A stretch of 64,000 bases of DNA from Cyanoderma ruficeps (lineage: Eukaryota; Chordata; Aves; Passeriformes; Timaliidae), in assembly GCA_008694505.1 (NCBI GenBank), contig VZDJ01000041.1, positions 6,607,571-6,671,570 of the forward strand, written 5' to 3'. Each line of letters starts with the position of its first letter. Position 1 is the first letter of the stretch. The notes under the pieces were generated by a model, which saw only the letters and a program-made list of their open reading frames with translations, was not told the origin of the DNA and did not search any database. A program made the position numbers and the translations under genes. This document shows, in pieces, positions 25,401-64,000 of the stretch.

Positions 25401-28400
25401 AACCTTACTAAATTGTAAAATACGTCAGATAATACCCTGAGGTGAAACCTACTGAACATACTTCTTACGCTGTACCAGAAAGTTGAGCCCCAGTAGAATG
25501 GATTAGTGAGCTAAGCTCTAAAAACTTATCAAAAAGAGCTAAAGGTATGACCAATATAATCATAATAAGGAATTTTGCAAGAGATTTCCCTTTTTTATTT
25601 CTGCAAAGCTGTACACTGGATTCTCAAATTCAAATATTGAGGTAAAAAAGCACCCTATACCAAACAAAAAACCCCACAAACTAAAAGGGCCCCTGAACCT
25701 CTTGCCATAACCAGCAGAAGCAGCAAAGTTGTGAAGTATTTCTCAAAGTGCTGTTCAGGTATGGACTAATTATGATATTTGAATTAAAAACCCCTCTGTC
25801 TCCTTAGGAAGAGAAGATGACAAATGTAATTGCAGTTTTTGAAAGGGATTTTCTCAGAATGACTCTTTTAGCCAGTTTATTTGGTGTATTTCTGGCAGGC
25901 AGGAATTAATGACATTCAGGGGAAGCTAGCATAGCTTTCAAAATATAGATTTCTGAAGAAGTAAGGCTCTTTGAGGGTTTAAGGATAAGGGTATATTGTG
26001 GTCTGGTATTTCCAAAGAGCTTGTGACAAATCTGAAGATGAAGGTTCTCAGGCTGGCTCAGAGGCCAGTTACAGGCCAAGAGGGAAGCTTCTTAAACTTT
26101 GGCCACAAGAGGACAAAACATATATCCAATTTAGCATCATGGTGTGGGCTCATTGAGATGGGTGACCAGACCTGAGGCTTTTGTTTTATTTTTCTTACAT
26201 TCCAGACCCTTGCTTGGTTGAGGTGGTGATTTTGAGGATCATAAATTGATCCTTTACCACATTAATATGACTATTTGTACATTACCTGTTTATGGTTCAA
26301 TGATCATATAGACTATTTTGTGGTACTGTTTATTCATAGCAGTAAGGTCGTCCAAAGTAGCAAGAAAAGTCTTAAAACTTTACCTAATTAATTTTACTGC
26401 TCTAATAGAAAGGAATTGGTTATACACAGAGTGACTTTATGGAAGTAATTAGGCTTAATATCATAGGCATAAATATTTCCTAGTAGCTTTAAGAATAATT
26501 TTAAATTTCTTTTGAAGTTTTCTGAATACAAGAAAAATTAGGTAAGAATGGACTTTTGCCTGAAGGGTCATAAATCTAAAGCTTTTTGCATCTCTTTGAT
26601 GTCATGAAGCATGATCACAGTCAAAAGCCTCTTGCTCTACATAAATGGATACTAGCAGGAAAGAATACTTTCTGAAAGAAAATGGGGAGTGTTTGAATCA
26701 GGATGAAAAGGTAAATATAAGTTCTGTGAAAAAAAAAGTGAAAAGATTTCTCAAGACCAGTAGGAATAACAGATGAAGTCAGCTGGTGGTTTGCTGACAT
26801 TGTCACAACTGACCAGCTGGATGCATTGCTCTGAGCTTTAAATGCAACAAGTGATTGAAATCCAGGGATCCAACTCCATCCCTGTTGGATGAAATTTGGT
26901 ATCATCTCACTTTACCTGAAACTTAGTTGCATATAGTGATGTCATATGCCTCATTTAACACACACCTGTCAGGGTTTGTGACTGGAACATATTTTGCACT
27001 TTGGGAATGCCAGTAAATTCCGTTGTAACCTTATGATGCATAATTTTAATGAGTTGGTTGCCATGCTAGCACCCTATCTTTTTTTGAAAAATTTCAGCTT
27101 TGTTTTGTCATTTTTGTCTATATGGTTTTGACAAATGTTGATGAGAGAAGTGTGGAAAGTTGTTCATGAACCTAGTAATGTGGATATTTGTTAATGGATC
27201 ACTTTACTACTTTTTTTTTTTTTTTTAAGCACATTTAGGTTTATATATTTAGCTATTAATATGACATATCTGTTTAAAGAACTTTGTTTACAGCATAATT
27301 ATCCTAAACTGTGCAGGGTTAAGAGACTTGAAATCCTCAGTCATCTTATTTAGGATTCAGTGGATGTGAAGTAATGGAAAATATTGATGGGCTTTGGGCA
27401 AACATTATCTTTTCTTGCATTTTAAACACCAGCAGGTTTGCCTTCAGTTATCAGCTGCCTTAGTCCAAATTTTGACAGCCTCACTTACCTCAAATTAGAT
27501 AAGGAAGCTGACACACAGAGTAAATGCATTTTAGGTACTTGAACACACTCAAAATTATTCTGGATGGGACAGAAAAAGACCTTTTTTTTTTTTTTTTCCA
27601 CTGGGATTATAGTCTTAAACTGGAGTAACCTTGTATTGCAAACAGTCCTCTTGAGTGTAGCCTTTAGTTTGTTAGTGTCATCACAGAGCAGAAAGTAGAT
27701 GAACCTAGGAAAAGGAAGTACAGAGAAGGAAGCTTCAGGGCCTGTGGGTGGAGAAGAGAGAAGCTGCCTGAATGTTGATCAGAGCTGTGGACTGCAGAGA
27801 AGTGTTTAAGTGGTTTAGGACTCGACGCCTTTGCACAGTTTTGTCTTATATGTTTATCATCTTGTGGACAAGCCAGCAATGTAATATGAAGTAGGTGACT
27901 ATGAAAGCCTAGTATTTCAAACACATGAAACACTTGATGCTTTCTTTAATGATATCACAGTGGTTTTGTCCTCTGGGATTTTCCAGTATGTCTCAAAGTC
28001 TGATGTTCCTTGAAATTTTTCATGGGTTTTTCTGAAGCCCTTCTTGTTGTATCAGACTATTTTTAGATCAGTAATATCTATTTGGTTACATAATGATTAG
28101 TTTAAACTCTGGATAAAATAGTTTCCTACTCAGGCTGTTCTATATAGCACTTTCTGATCTTGTTTCTTAATCCAGGCGTCACTTCAGCTGGAGCTGAGTT
28201 GTTTTGTGAGTGGGGAGAGGCCATGACTTGGACAAGGCAGGGCAATGCAGGCCTGTGCAGATGGTTGGTGGCATAACAAAATGTCTGCTTGCTTCCTGGG
28301 CTCTTGGCAGAGGCTGTGGACCAAGCTGCTTTGTAAGAGAAGCTTATGTCCTTCATGCCATAACAACTCACCTTCAAGACTTGTACAATTTTTCCTTGCT

Positions 28401-28624
28401 GTTACCAAAATAGGAGGAAAATGATTGCAGAACCTGTGTGTGAACATTGTTAATTTGTACTACTACCAAACGGACTTCAGACTACGGAAGTCCTTATTTG
28501 TTTGCTATCATTTCAATAAGAAATAAATTTGGAGTTTTAAAGGAAAGATACCACCAATGGATGAAATGGCTTCTACAAGTGTCAATCACAGTAGGCAGCA
28601 GAAATCCCTTAGATTAAGTGCCAA

Positions 28625-28705
28625 AAATCACAGAATAATTTGGGTTGGAAAGGGTCTTTAAATATCATCTTGTCCAACCTCCCTGCAATGAGCAGGCACA
28701 ATACC
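28625..28705 (-). mobile_element. CR1 LINE 3'-end fragment
   Basis: The + strand shows the reverse complement of the well-known avian CR1 3' end: a CACAGAAT start, then TTTGGGTTGGAAAGGGTC, a TTTAAATATCATCTTGTCCAACC segment and CCCTGCAATGAGCAGG. Order and spacing match the CR1 3' terminal region, so the element lies on the - strand. It is 5'-truncated and diverged, as most CR1 copies are. Confidence 0.85.
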
Positions 28706-31700
28706 AGTGTTTAGATCTAATGCAGAATCTAGGCCAGTTTTTATTTCAGATAGGTAAGTACATCTGCTTCCTAGGAGATTAAGCTTCAGAATTAAATCAG
28801 ATTTCTCTTTGAAAACTAAGCAAAAGTCATGACCTTTGATGAATTTACCATTTATAGCACACAGGCTGTAATAACTGAAACTTGTCATTACAACACTGTT
28901 TGGCTTATTTAAGGCTGAAAATGGTATACTAAAAACTTCATTTGTGCCCTTTGCCTCTTAGTTCTTCTGTCTACTTGTACTTCTCTCTTCATAAACCAGG
29001 CTGTCTGAGATGCTTGCTCTAAAACAATAGCATGGCACTGAAATTATTTAGCTCGTATTTGTTCAGTTAGGCACATTTTAACTTACAGAATAGAGACTTG
29101 TAAATGCATACTGTTCTGTATTAATGTTTTGCTTCATTGGCATTCATTCATATTCCTTGTGAAACAGCTGGTGAGTTTCTGTAGGTGGGAGGATCTGTCT
29201 CTTACAGTAAGAAGTTTGACCCTACAGAGCACAAGACCTCAGTCAGTTTCAGTGTGATTTCCAGGTTACTTTCTCAGTTACAGTTACTTTTCATTGTAAT
29301 AATATTCCATTATAACAATATTGGAACAGACAACTTCCCTTCTTTCTTCCCCCTCCCCCTGCAGTGTTATGTAATGGCTTGAAGCTGTGGATCACACCCA
29401 AACTAAAGTATACAAAAGCATTTTATATTTTTTCAGTATCTTTGAAGCTGTAGGCAGGTTAAAAGGCATGACAGCTGAAACATATGGAGACAGTTTTTAT
29501 CACAACAGCTTCTTGGTATGCAGATCTGTCTGGTATTCATTGAACTAATTAGATTAAACAAAGGCTTTCCTGAGATAATCACTTTGCAAGCCCTTTCCTA
29601 TATTACAGGGCCCAGTTTTAGTGTGTTGCTGAAGGTCAAATGCTACTAGCTAATGCTCAATATCTGAATGCATACTGTTCAAGCAGATGTATAAATTAAA
29701 CTGAATGACACAAGATTTATTATAATTGCTGAAGCTTTGACTCTTGAGCTATGAGTGTGCTTAAGTGTTTTACTATTGATTAAGAAAATTGTGTTTCCTT
29801 GTAGGTTAGTGAAGCAAGTATTAAATGTAAATTAAATCATAGGAAAAGCTTGAATTGGGGTCTAAGGTATGCTAGGTCCTGTGCATCTGGGCAATAGTAA
29901 TTCCGCCACTGCAGGAAATCTTCAAAAAATATGTCGCAGCTTCTAATTTGGTCAGCACAGAATGTTCTGGTGGTACTAAATAGACAAGTAATCTATAGTC
30001 TCTTTCTGCTTTGGTAAACATCTGTACATAGAGACTTCTGTTTGGAGCTTTTCCTTTCTTCAGTCCAGCTACAGAAGCTTATGATGTTGTTGAACTTCCA
30101 ACACTAGTAAAGTTGTCTATCTAACCTTTGTTTAATGGGTTATGAGTTTGAATTAGCGTCTTTGTCTGGTAACAAAACACAGTCCCTTAGCAATAAATAG
30201 TAATTTGATTTGGGTAAGGAAGTTACTCATAAGCAGCTACAATGATATGATGTGTCGGTGAGGTTACTACAGCCAAAGAGCAGCAAGCTCTTCTCAGAGG
30301 GATTTACATGAGTATCTGAATCCTACCTATGAGAGTATGTGCTGCTATTAAAATGTGCCTCTGCAGTGCAAGTTTTTCAGTCACTTGAATGTGACAGAGA
30401 ATATCTTTTAAAGTTATTTCTAGTCTCAGTGATATAAAGGGTTAAACAAAGTGTCAGTGATAAAGAATTATCCAAAAGTTGATGTGTCTAATGAAAGATA
30501 GACATCTTAATCATTTTGTATGCAGCTTGTTCAAGCTGGACACCAACAGAAAACTTCAACTGATTTAAACTTTAAATAGTCTGGAACTTCAGCAGTGGTG
30601 TATAAATGAGTTTTAGCTTTATAACTGTTTCTTGAATTTAAAATTTGAGATATTAACAGATTAGAAGTTTGAGGCGTTGCTTTAAACAATAGTGCTTCAG
30701 AACTCATGCTATTCAGTTATTTCAAATGCCTGATGCAATAAGTGAGAAATGAAACACATCAAAACAAATAAAATATTTCATTAGTTGAGAAGATAAATAC
30801 TATTAGATGATCTTTGCAGCTTTCAAGTGCACTTCCTTTTATGCTAGTAAATTTCAGTCTTAATAGTTTCATTATGCATTGCCACTAATGTTACAAAAGT
30901 GAACTCTCGGAAATTGCTGTAACAGGAACTGATTGAATGTTGCAAGGTTTTACATCAAAACTGCATTAAGGGTATTTCTTAAAGAAAGTTTCTTTGCTGA
31001 TTCCTACAGAAATATCTGTGTTAGTTTAAACTAAGTCCATCCTGTATCTGTAAGACAAGAAACTATTGTGTTCTCTGTTGAAATGTTGGGTAAAAATGGA
31101 CCACTGAAGCAAATTCTGATTTTGTGTAAAAATTGATGATGTTTAATCAAGTTTTTATCATCTGGAGCAACACTGTACTTGCACAGTGTTCAGGATTTGA
31201 AGTCTTCACACTGTTTCTTTGAAATTTCTACAGTTCTTTGCTAACATGGGTGTACCAAATAGTTTGTATCAGTTCTAGAGCTGACCTGTAGAAGTGCACT
31301 GTTTTTGTAGTTAATGCATGCTTATTGAATTTGCCTGTGAACCCTAAGGGTCCATTGGTATGTTAGTACGACATTTAGAGCATATGAGGACCCCCTTCAG
31401 TATAAATTTATTAATGACTAATCTGGATTATTACTTATTAGTAAAAATTGATGTAGATGTATAGAAAGGCTAGAACTGGAGTGCAAAGCACACAGAGTTA
31501 CAACTAAGCAGAGTTACTGCTCATAGGTTTAGTTGCATATGAAAGCAAGATTCGTCCACTCTCTGCAGGTATATGGAGAGAGAAGGTCTTAAAACTTTTT
31601 GGTGACAAGTGAACAGTGACTAGATTAGTAGCTTTTCCTATCCTTTCCTCTTGGATTTGGGTGTATTTGGGTGTATTTGGGCATTAAGTACAGGGCTCCT

Positions 31701-33685
31701 GCTAGGGGCTTGAACAGACCTTTTCTTAATTAAAATTGAATCAAGTTTGATGTAATTGGTTGTGGGGCCTTCTGCTTGGTCTATTTTTGCCTAATTAGCA
31801 GCTGCAGCATCTTCTCCATAGCTATACAAACTCATTTGCCTGATCTGCTTCTTGTTATACTGTCATAGCTTATGATCAGATGCCAGCTGATAAATCCTCC
31901 TAGGCTACCAGCTGGACAACAACATCCAGCTTTTGGGCATTAGATAACGATGTGGTGTGTCTTTAAAGAAAACTCTTTCATACATGGTTTGCATGAAATT
32001 CCTCACTTGCAGGATACTCCAACAGAACTCATTAGAGGCATAATCAAAACTACATCTTAGCATACAGGCTGACACCATCATCATGGACTCTTCAACTGTT
32101 GCAATATTTTCTTGCAAGTAACAGAGAAAACATAAAAAATTAAAATTAATTTTTAAATTAAGAACTTTTTGATGTTATAGAATGTTGGAAGTTTTATGAA
32201 TGTGAATATTGATTGCTTTATGATTTTTGTCACTCTCTGGAAAACAGCCATGGACAGTGGTTTTTTCAGAATCTCCTGTGACAGGAAGAGAAGAGCAGTT
32301 GCAGTTGTAGAAATTGTAGTTCTGCCAGAGATGAGCCTGTCACTTGTGGTCAGGTGACATCAGTTCAGGGGCTTACAGTGCAAACAAAGTACTGTGACAT
32401 GGTGCTTTAAATTTAGTATAGCTGCAACTGATTATTTCCAGAGCAGAAATCTGAGTCTTTCCTGGAACCAAGACCTTAAATTTCTGGAAATTGAGTGGTT
32501 ATACCTTTACTTCAACATAGACTCAGCCGTTCAGCCAAACTTGGCAAGGAAGTAGCTAGAAATCTTTTCTTTGCTGATGCTTTGCCTTTGTATTTTTGTC
32601 TTTGCTAGGTATATGACACCTGAGGGTCTTGTTGACCTGGAAGTGTCCAAGTTATTGTTCATCTGAGCCTGGCAATCATGTTTTGTAGGGGAATATATTG
32701 TTACACATGCTCATTACACTCTATTATGCCAATAAAGCTGACTTACAGGATCAGACATCTGGTTTTGGCACACAGCATATCTTCACGCAGGCATGAGGAG
32801 TTTGTGTGTGCACTGCACTCTTGTGTAGCCACATATGTATGTGCAAGATGTGTCAGCTGAGCAGGGATTATGTGTAGAATGCCTGTGCAAGTTCAGAGTC
32901 CTGTGGCTAGATGATAATTCTCAGCTATAAAGCATTTATCATCAGACTGCTCTGGGCAACTGCTCTCAGTCTCCTCATCCCTTCTGTAGAAAGGTGGTGT
33001 TGTGCAATTTTTCCCTCTCTTCAAAAATTAAATGGAGATACTGTGTGAGGCTTGAGTTGTGATGAAGTGGGCTGTAGCAGGGCTAAAATTGTGGATGTGA
33101 AAAATTTATTAAGGGCTAGGTCTGCCTGAAGATATAATCCTACTTAGAATACAGAAGTACCTCATGTGTGGGCTAGCTCAGTGTTGAAGTTGTTTTTCTT
33201 GAGGTTTGCACAAATGAATTAACGGGAACAAAAAAATGCTTGCTCTTCTCAAACTCTGAGGTGAGAACGTCATTGGAAAGTGGGGATTTTTAACTTGAAC
33301 ATGTTCTTTCCCCATGTGACATCACTTGTGGAGGCTACAAGCTCCATTTCCCTGGAAACAAATTTAACTTTAGGTATTTTTAAAGGTTGCTGCTTGATGA
33401 TAAACTGTATAGACATATGAAGGAAAATGGCAGTGTTAAAGGCAACAGTTGTTACAAAGTTAATGATTTAAGGAAATCCAGTAATGCAAGGTTGTTTTGG
33501 GATGGGAAGCATCCCTTTTCTTCCTTGTTACTCTTGCCCATGGAATGCAAACTAAAAATATTATAGGAAATTTAAAAAGAAAATTGTTCTGTAACCTCAG
33601 TAGAAGAGTAAGTGTTGTCTTACAATGCATTTCAGTATAGCTGTTATGTAACTGAATGCGTATTTATTCTCTCCCCAGACTGTAC

Positions 33686-33832
33686 ATGCCTCTTGGCTTT
33701 GGGGAACAGAACGCGCCATGGGACAACCTCCAAGATATCTCTCCAGACGGGCTCTCTTGCTTGGGTGATGTGTCTGCTCTCCTGACTGTCTTCATACCCA
33801 AAGGATTTATTTTCCTTTTGGAAATATTTTAA
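33686..33832 (+). other. Upstream ORF 1 (48 codons)
   Basis: An AUG seven nt into exon 2 opens a 48-codon frame ending with TAA at 33830-33832, 53 nt before the PMCA1 start. The start context (TGTACATGC) is weak at +4 and has T at -3, favouring leaky scanning. The predicted peptide begins MPLGFGEQNAPWDNL and ends in a hydrophobic stretch (FIPKGFIFLLEIF). Whether it is translated or acts only by its position is unknown. Confidence 0.5.
33718..33768 (+). other. Upstream ORF 2 (16 codons, strong Kozak)
   Basis: This AUG lies in a GCGCCATGG context: G at -3 and G at +4, which is a strong start. It is out of frame within uORF 1 and ends at TGA 33766-33768, whose final A is the first base of another AUG (33768-33770) opening a five-codon frame to 33785. 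The main AUG would then be reached by reinitiation about 100 nt downstream. Confidence 0.45.
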
Positions 33833-33885
33833 GTTGAAATTTTGTTCCTTACTGGAAACCGTCTACGCTAAAGACTGCATGCATC

Positions 33886-61506
<27,621 letters not shown>

Positions 61507-62608
61507 GTGAGTGTGTGTTCCTAAAGTGCATGAAATTAACATTTCCTAATTCACGTACCTAACGTTTCTCATTTTCTCCTTAGTACTTAAAATCATCGTT
61601 CAGGCTTTTATAGAGCTCTTCCACAAAGTGGAGTCCTCAAGACTTTTTTTTCTTAGAGGGCTGAGAACAGGTGGAACAGTTTCAACAAAAGACTTTAATG
61701 GGAAAGCTGTGAGCCTGCACATCCTGTGCCTTCATCCATTCCTGTACAGAGGGATTTTTAAGATAAAAAGGGAAAACTGTTGTAAATTTTCGAGTATATG
61801 CCTCTTAGGGTGACTTGCATTGAATAAGTAAATTAACTGTATACTCATGGACCCAGGTCAACAAAAATAGATCTCTTGCACTGCAGCACAAACAATACTT
61901 AAGTACACAAGCTGATTTGGAAGCAAATGGTATGTTGGAGATACGAATGTAGTTAGAACATGGAGCACTAAATGCATTTTCTTTGTAGCCTGTAAGGAAC
62001 TTTGTGAATCTCTGCTTTCATTGGACCTTATTTACTGAATAACAATTTTTTCAACATCAGGATTCAGGTGGCGAAACAAGGCTTCTAAAGTGCGTACAAG
62101 TCAGAAGAACATGAATTAGCTAATATAAAAAGGAAAAAAGTTCTAAGCATTAAATGGTGAAACTTTCATTCGAATCTGAAGGGCTCTTTTTTTCCTCTCT
62201 AGGTTCTTCTGGGAGCAATTAATAAGCCATCAGTGAAAGTGAAGTTTGTCTCACCTCAATTCTACCCTCTCTATATTATGCTCTCAGTGGCATTTCAGTT
62301 TCAGCCTTCCTCTCTGTAGAGGCTGGAGATTTATTTACTCTTGGATGTAGGCCTAAACTCTGGAGCCAGAAGATGGATAGTAGTTGTAGTTGAATACTGG
62401 TAGCCAATATCTTTGTTCAGAGTTTTCCATCTTAATACATGTTTAACTTTCTTCTCTAACTTCCTAGAGACGGGTTAAATAATTGGTTTTTTAAAAGAAC
62501 TCTGAGAGGGCTTCTTCTCCCCCTTCCCCTCCCTGCTTAAACTTTCAGATTACCAGATGGATGAAGACCCTTAATTTCAGGAGCTGTCTTAAGTGAAATG
62601 GTCTCTTC

Positions 62609-62655
<47 letters not shown>

Positions 62656-64000
62656 NNNNNNNTTAAATTTTTGCCCTCAGCCAGAATTCATGTGTGAGCT
62701 TGCACAAGTATTTTCCCCTGTATTTGTTCTCCAGTGGCGAGACAGGTATTTCCCTACCTTGCAGTCGTACTGAGAAGCTCAGCTCACAAATTTGCATGCC
62801 TCAAGAACACAAAATGAAAAGTAGATTAAACACTTAAGGATGCACAGGATTGCATCTCCTAGTTAAAATGCTAATTAGTAACCTGTATCCCTAACTACAC
62901 TCCAGAACATTAATTAGACATTCAGAATTCTCTAGAGAGCAATGTCATTCCATGCTGCTATTTGAGCAGAATCTACTGGGCACTGCAGCATCTCATTGCA
63001 TCAAATGACCAATACAGATACAGAGGTACCATTGCAGAGAGCTAGTTCTTTATCCTCACTATGACAGCCTCCTGCTACACCCTCTAGAAGGACAACTTTG
63101 AGAACTAATATAGATTAATGGGAAGCACATGTGTTATTGTCTCTTTTTTGGAGCTGCTTGTTGGAAAATAATTCCTATGAAGCAAGGTTGCAACCCTTAA
63201 GCAGCCATCTGGTTAGGAGGATTTGGAGTGCCAACTGCATTCCTTGCTATTCTGGTACTAATATGAGGAAGGCCTGGTGACAGTATGAATTACACTTAAC
63301 AAATTGTCTTGTTTGCACCTCACTTACATGATTTATTTATAGTTATCCCTCTAGGTTAATTATCTTGAGTGGTTGAAAATAGAGCCTTCAAAACACTAGA
63401 TTTTCCCTTATAAAGTGCTGAAAGTTTGATTCTTGCCTTTGTGGCTGGACTCTGAGGGTCCTGGGCATGCTGTAGTGTCTAGTCCACTTGTGTAATATGC
63501 ATTCTGCATGGGAACCAGCCTTTATTGTGGATATGCATATAGTCTATGATAATTACAGCTATCCTCTTAAGCCAGAATTGTTTTTCATTGCTGCTGATGT
63601 TCTAAATTCTCATCTGTAAGCAATGAAGAAACAGTCCCATGAGACATTCATATTTCATTTTGCCACATAAATGGCACAGTGGGATACATCATGCCAAATA
63701 AAGTCATTGCAAACTTTCAGTCTGGCATTGTCACTGCTAATTTTCTTGGTAAGTGCCAAGACAGTTGGGGCAGCTGGCTGGACTTGTTTAAACCTCGTAC
63801 AACGCGCCAACTCCCTGACAGCATGCTCGATTTTTTCAAGCAGTGAACAGTAAAGTGCTAGCTGCTGTTGTAATCTTTTCTCCGGCACATTCACTCTCTT
63901 TCTGTTCTCCCGTTACTGGTAGTTATGTCCTCCCCCTTGATTTTGTGCCCCATCCCTGTCTCATGTCCCCTTATTCCCTGTGCCCTCTTCCCTTGCCTCC
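61507..64000 (+). other. ATP2B1: ATP2B1 last intron (incomplete), terminal exon not found
   Basis: I searched this stretch for the terminal coding exon of PMCA1 (tail starting with an I/V-R-V-V-N-A-F-type segment) and saw none. It therefore probably lies beyond 64000. The interval has a T44 run with a 7-N gap, an acceptor-like site at 62202 with a 38-codon open frame behind it, and a 79-codon - strand frame at 63655-63894 of unknown meaning. Confidence 0.65.
62612..62662. repeat. T44 homopolymer followed by a 7-N gap
   Basis: Forty-four consecutive T (62612-62655) run straight into seven N (62656-62662). The true length is unknown because the gap adjoins the homopolymer. It could be a collapsed poly-T, or the poly-A tail of a - strand retrocopy; no target-site duplication or retrocopy body is evident. 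Confidence 0.9.

Larger units (their letters stand above)
7382..33678 (+). other. ATP2B1: ATP2B1 intron 1 (about 26 kb), no gene inside
   Basis: The intron spans from the CpG-island donor to the CCCCAG acceptor before exon 2. Outside the CpG island its sequence is AT-rich with only chance-length open frames; the longest, 135 codons at 10201-10608, resembles no family I know. It contains a single N at 12872, a GC-richer patch around 16020-16840, a CR1 fragment at 28625-28705 and a CTCF-like motif near 19455. I see no tRNA, rRNA or other RNA gene. Confidence 0.6.
33679..33885 (+). other. ATP2B1: ATP2B1 exon 2, 5' UTR part
   Basis: The exon begins after a pyrimidine-rich acceptor (TCTCTCCCCAG). 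The 207 nt before the start codon contain five AUGs: at 33686, 33718, 33768 and 33879 with short frames, and none in frame with PMCA1 without an intervening stop. This layout predicts reduced or regulated initiation at the main AUG unless ribosomes leak or reinitiate. The leader is much more ordered than the adjacent intron and lacks low-complexity sequence. Confidence 0.85.

Noticed and set aside
62203..62240. The acceptor at 62202 as the normal last exon of ATP2B1, because the 154-nt form would read Gly-Cys-Ser-Ser-Gly like the PMCA1a tail
   Set aside because: The phase-0 reading does not match the known 1b tail that must be encoded by the same exon, and the resemblance stops after three residues.

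Overview
The window is a piece of vertebrate nuclear DNA, most likely from a bird. It holds one gene that can be supported, ATP2B1, which encodes plasma-membrane calcium-transporting ATPase 1 (PMCA1). It lies on the + strand and runs off the right edge. Evidence for a bird is the presence of CR1-type LINE fragments, short introns (down to 80 bp), a compact gene and a PMCA1-like protein. A non-avian reptile cannot be excluded from sequence alone.

Layout. Positions 1 to about 6,300 are AT-rich intergenic DNA with no recognisable gene. A CpG island covers about 6,350-8,920. It carries GC boxes, a CRE-like site, a CACGTG E-box, C-rich G-quadruplex/i-motif tracts and a strong splice donor after 7381, so it is very probably the ATP2B1 promoter with non-coding exon 1. 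Intron 1 then runs about 26 kb to exon 2 at 33679. Exon 2 carries 207 nt of 5' UTR with several upstream AUGs, then the start codon at 33886. Nineteen coding exons (numbered 2-20) joined at GT-AG boundaries give 1,117 codons with no frameshift or internal stop. Exon 21 (from 61353) is the alternatively spliced site-C exon in the calmodulin-binding tail. The final coding exon and 3' UTR were not found and presumably lie beyond position 64000.

The assembled protein has all P-type ATPase landmarks in order: actuator TGES, PEGL in M4, the DKTGT phosphorylation site (Asp475), KGAS in the nucleotide domain, [18 protein letters not shown], the M6 calcium ligands Asn891/Asp895, and a basic calmodulin-binding segment at about 1100-1117. 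The four donor positions known for mammalian PMCA1 site C (87, 114, 152 and 154 nt into the exon) are all present.

Introns hold several decayed CR1 fragments (about 28.6, 44.9 and 48.1-49.1 kb), simple repeats, four assembly ambiguities (single N at 3610, 12872 and 54048; seven N at 62656-62662 after a 44-T run) and no tRNA, rRNA or other gene that I can support. I did not find a new biological system. The points most worth a second look are the cluster of upstream ORFs in exon 2, the intact site-C donor ladder, the minimal introns 4 and 13, and the T44 plus gap region near 62.6 kb.
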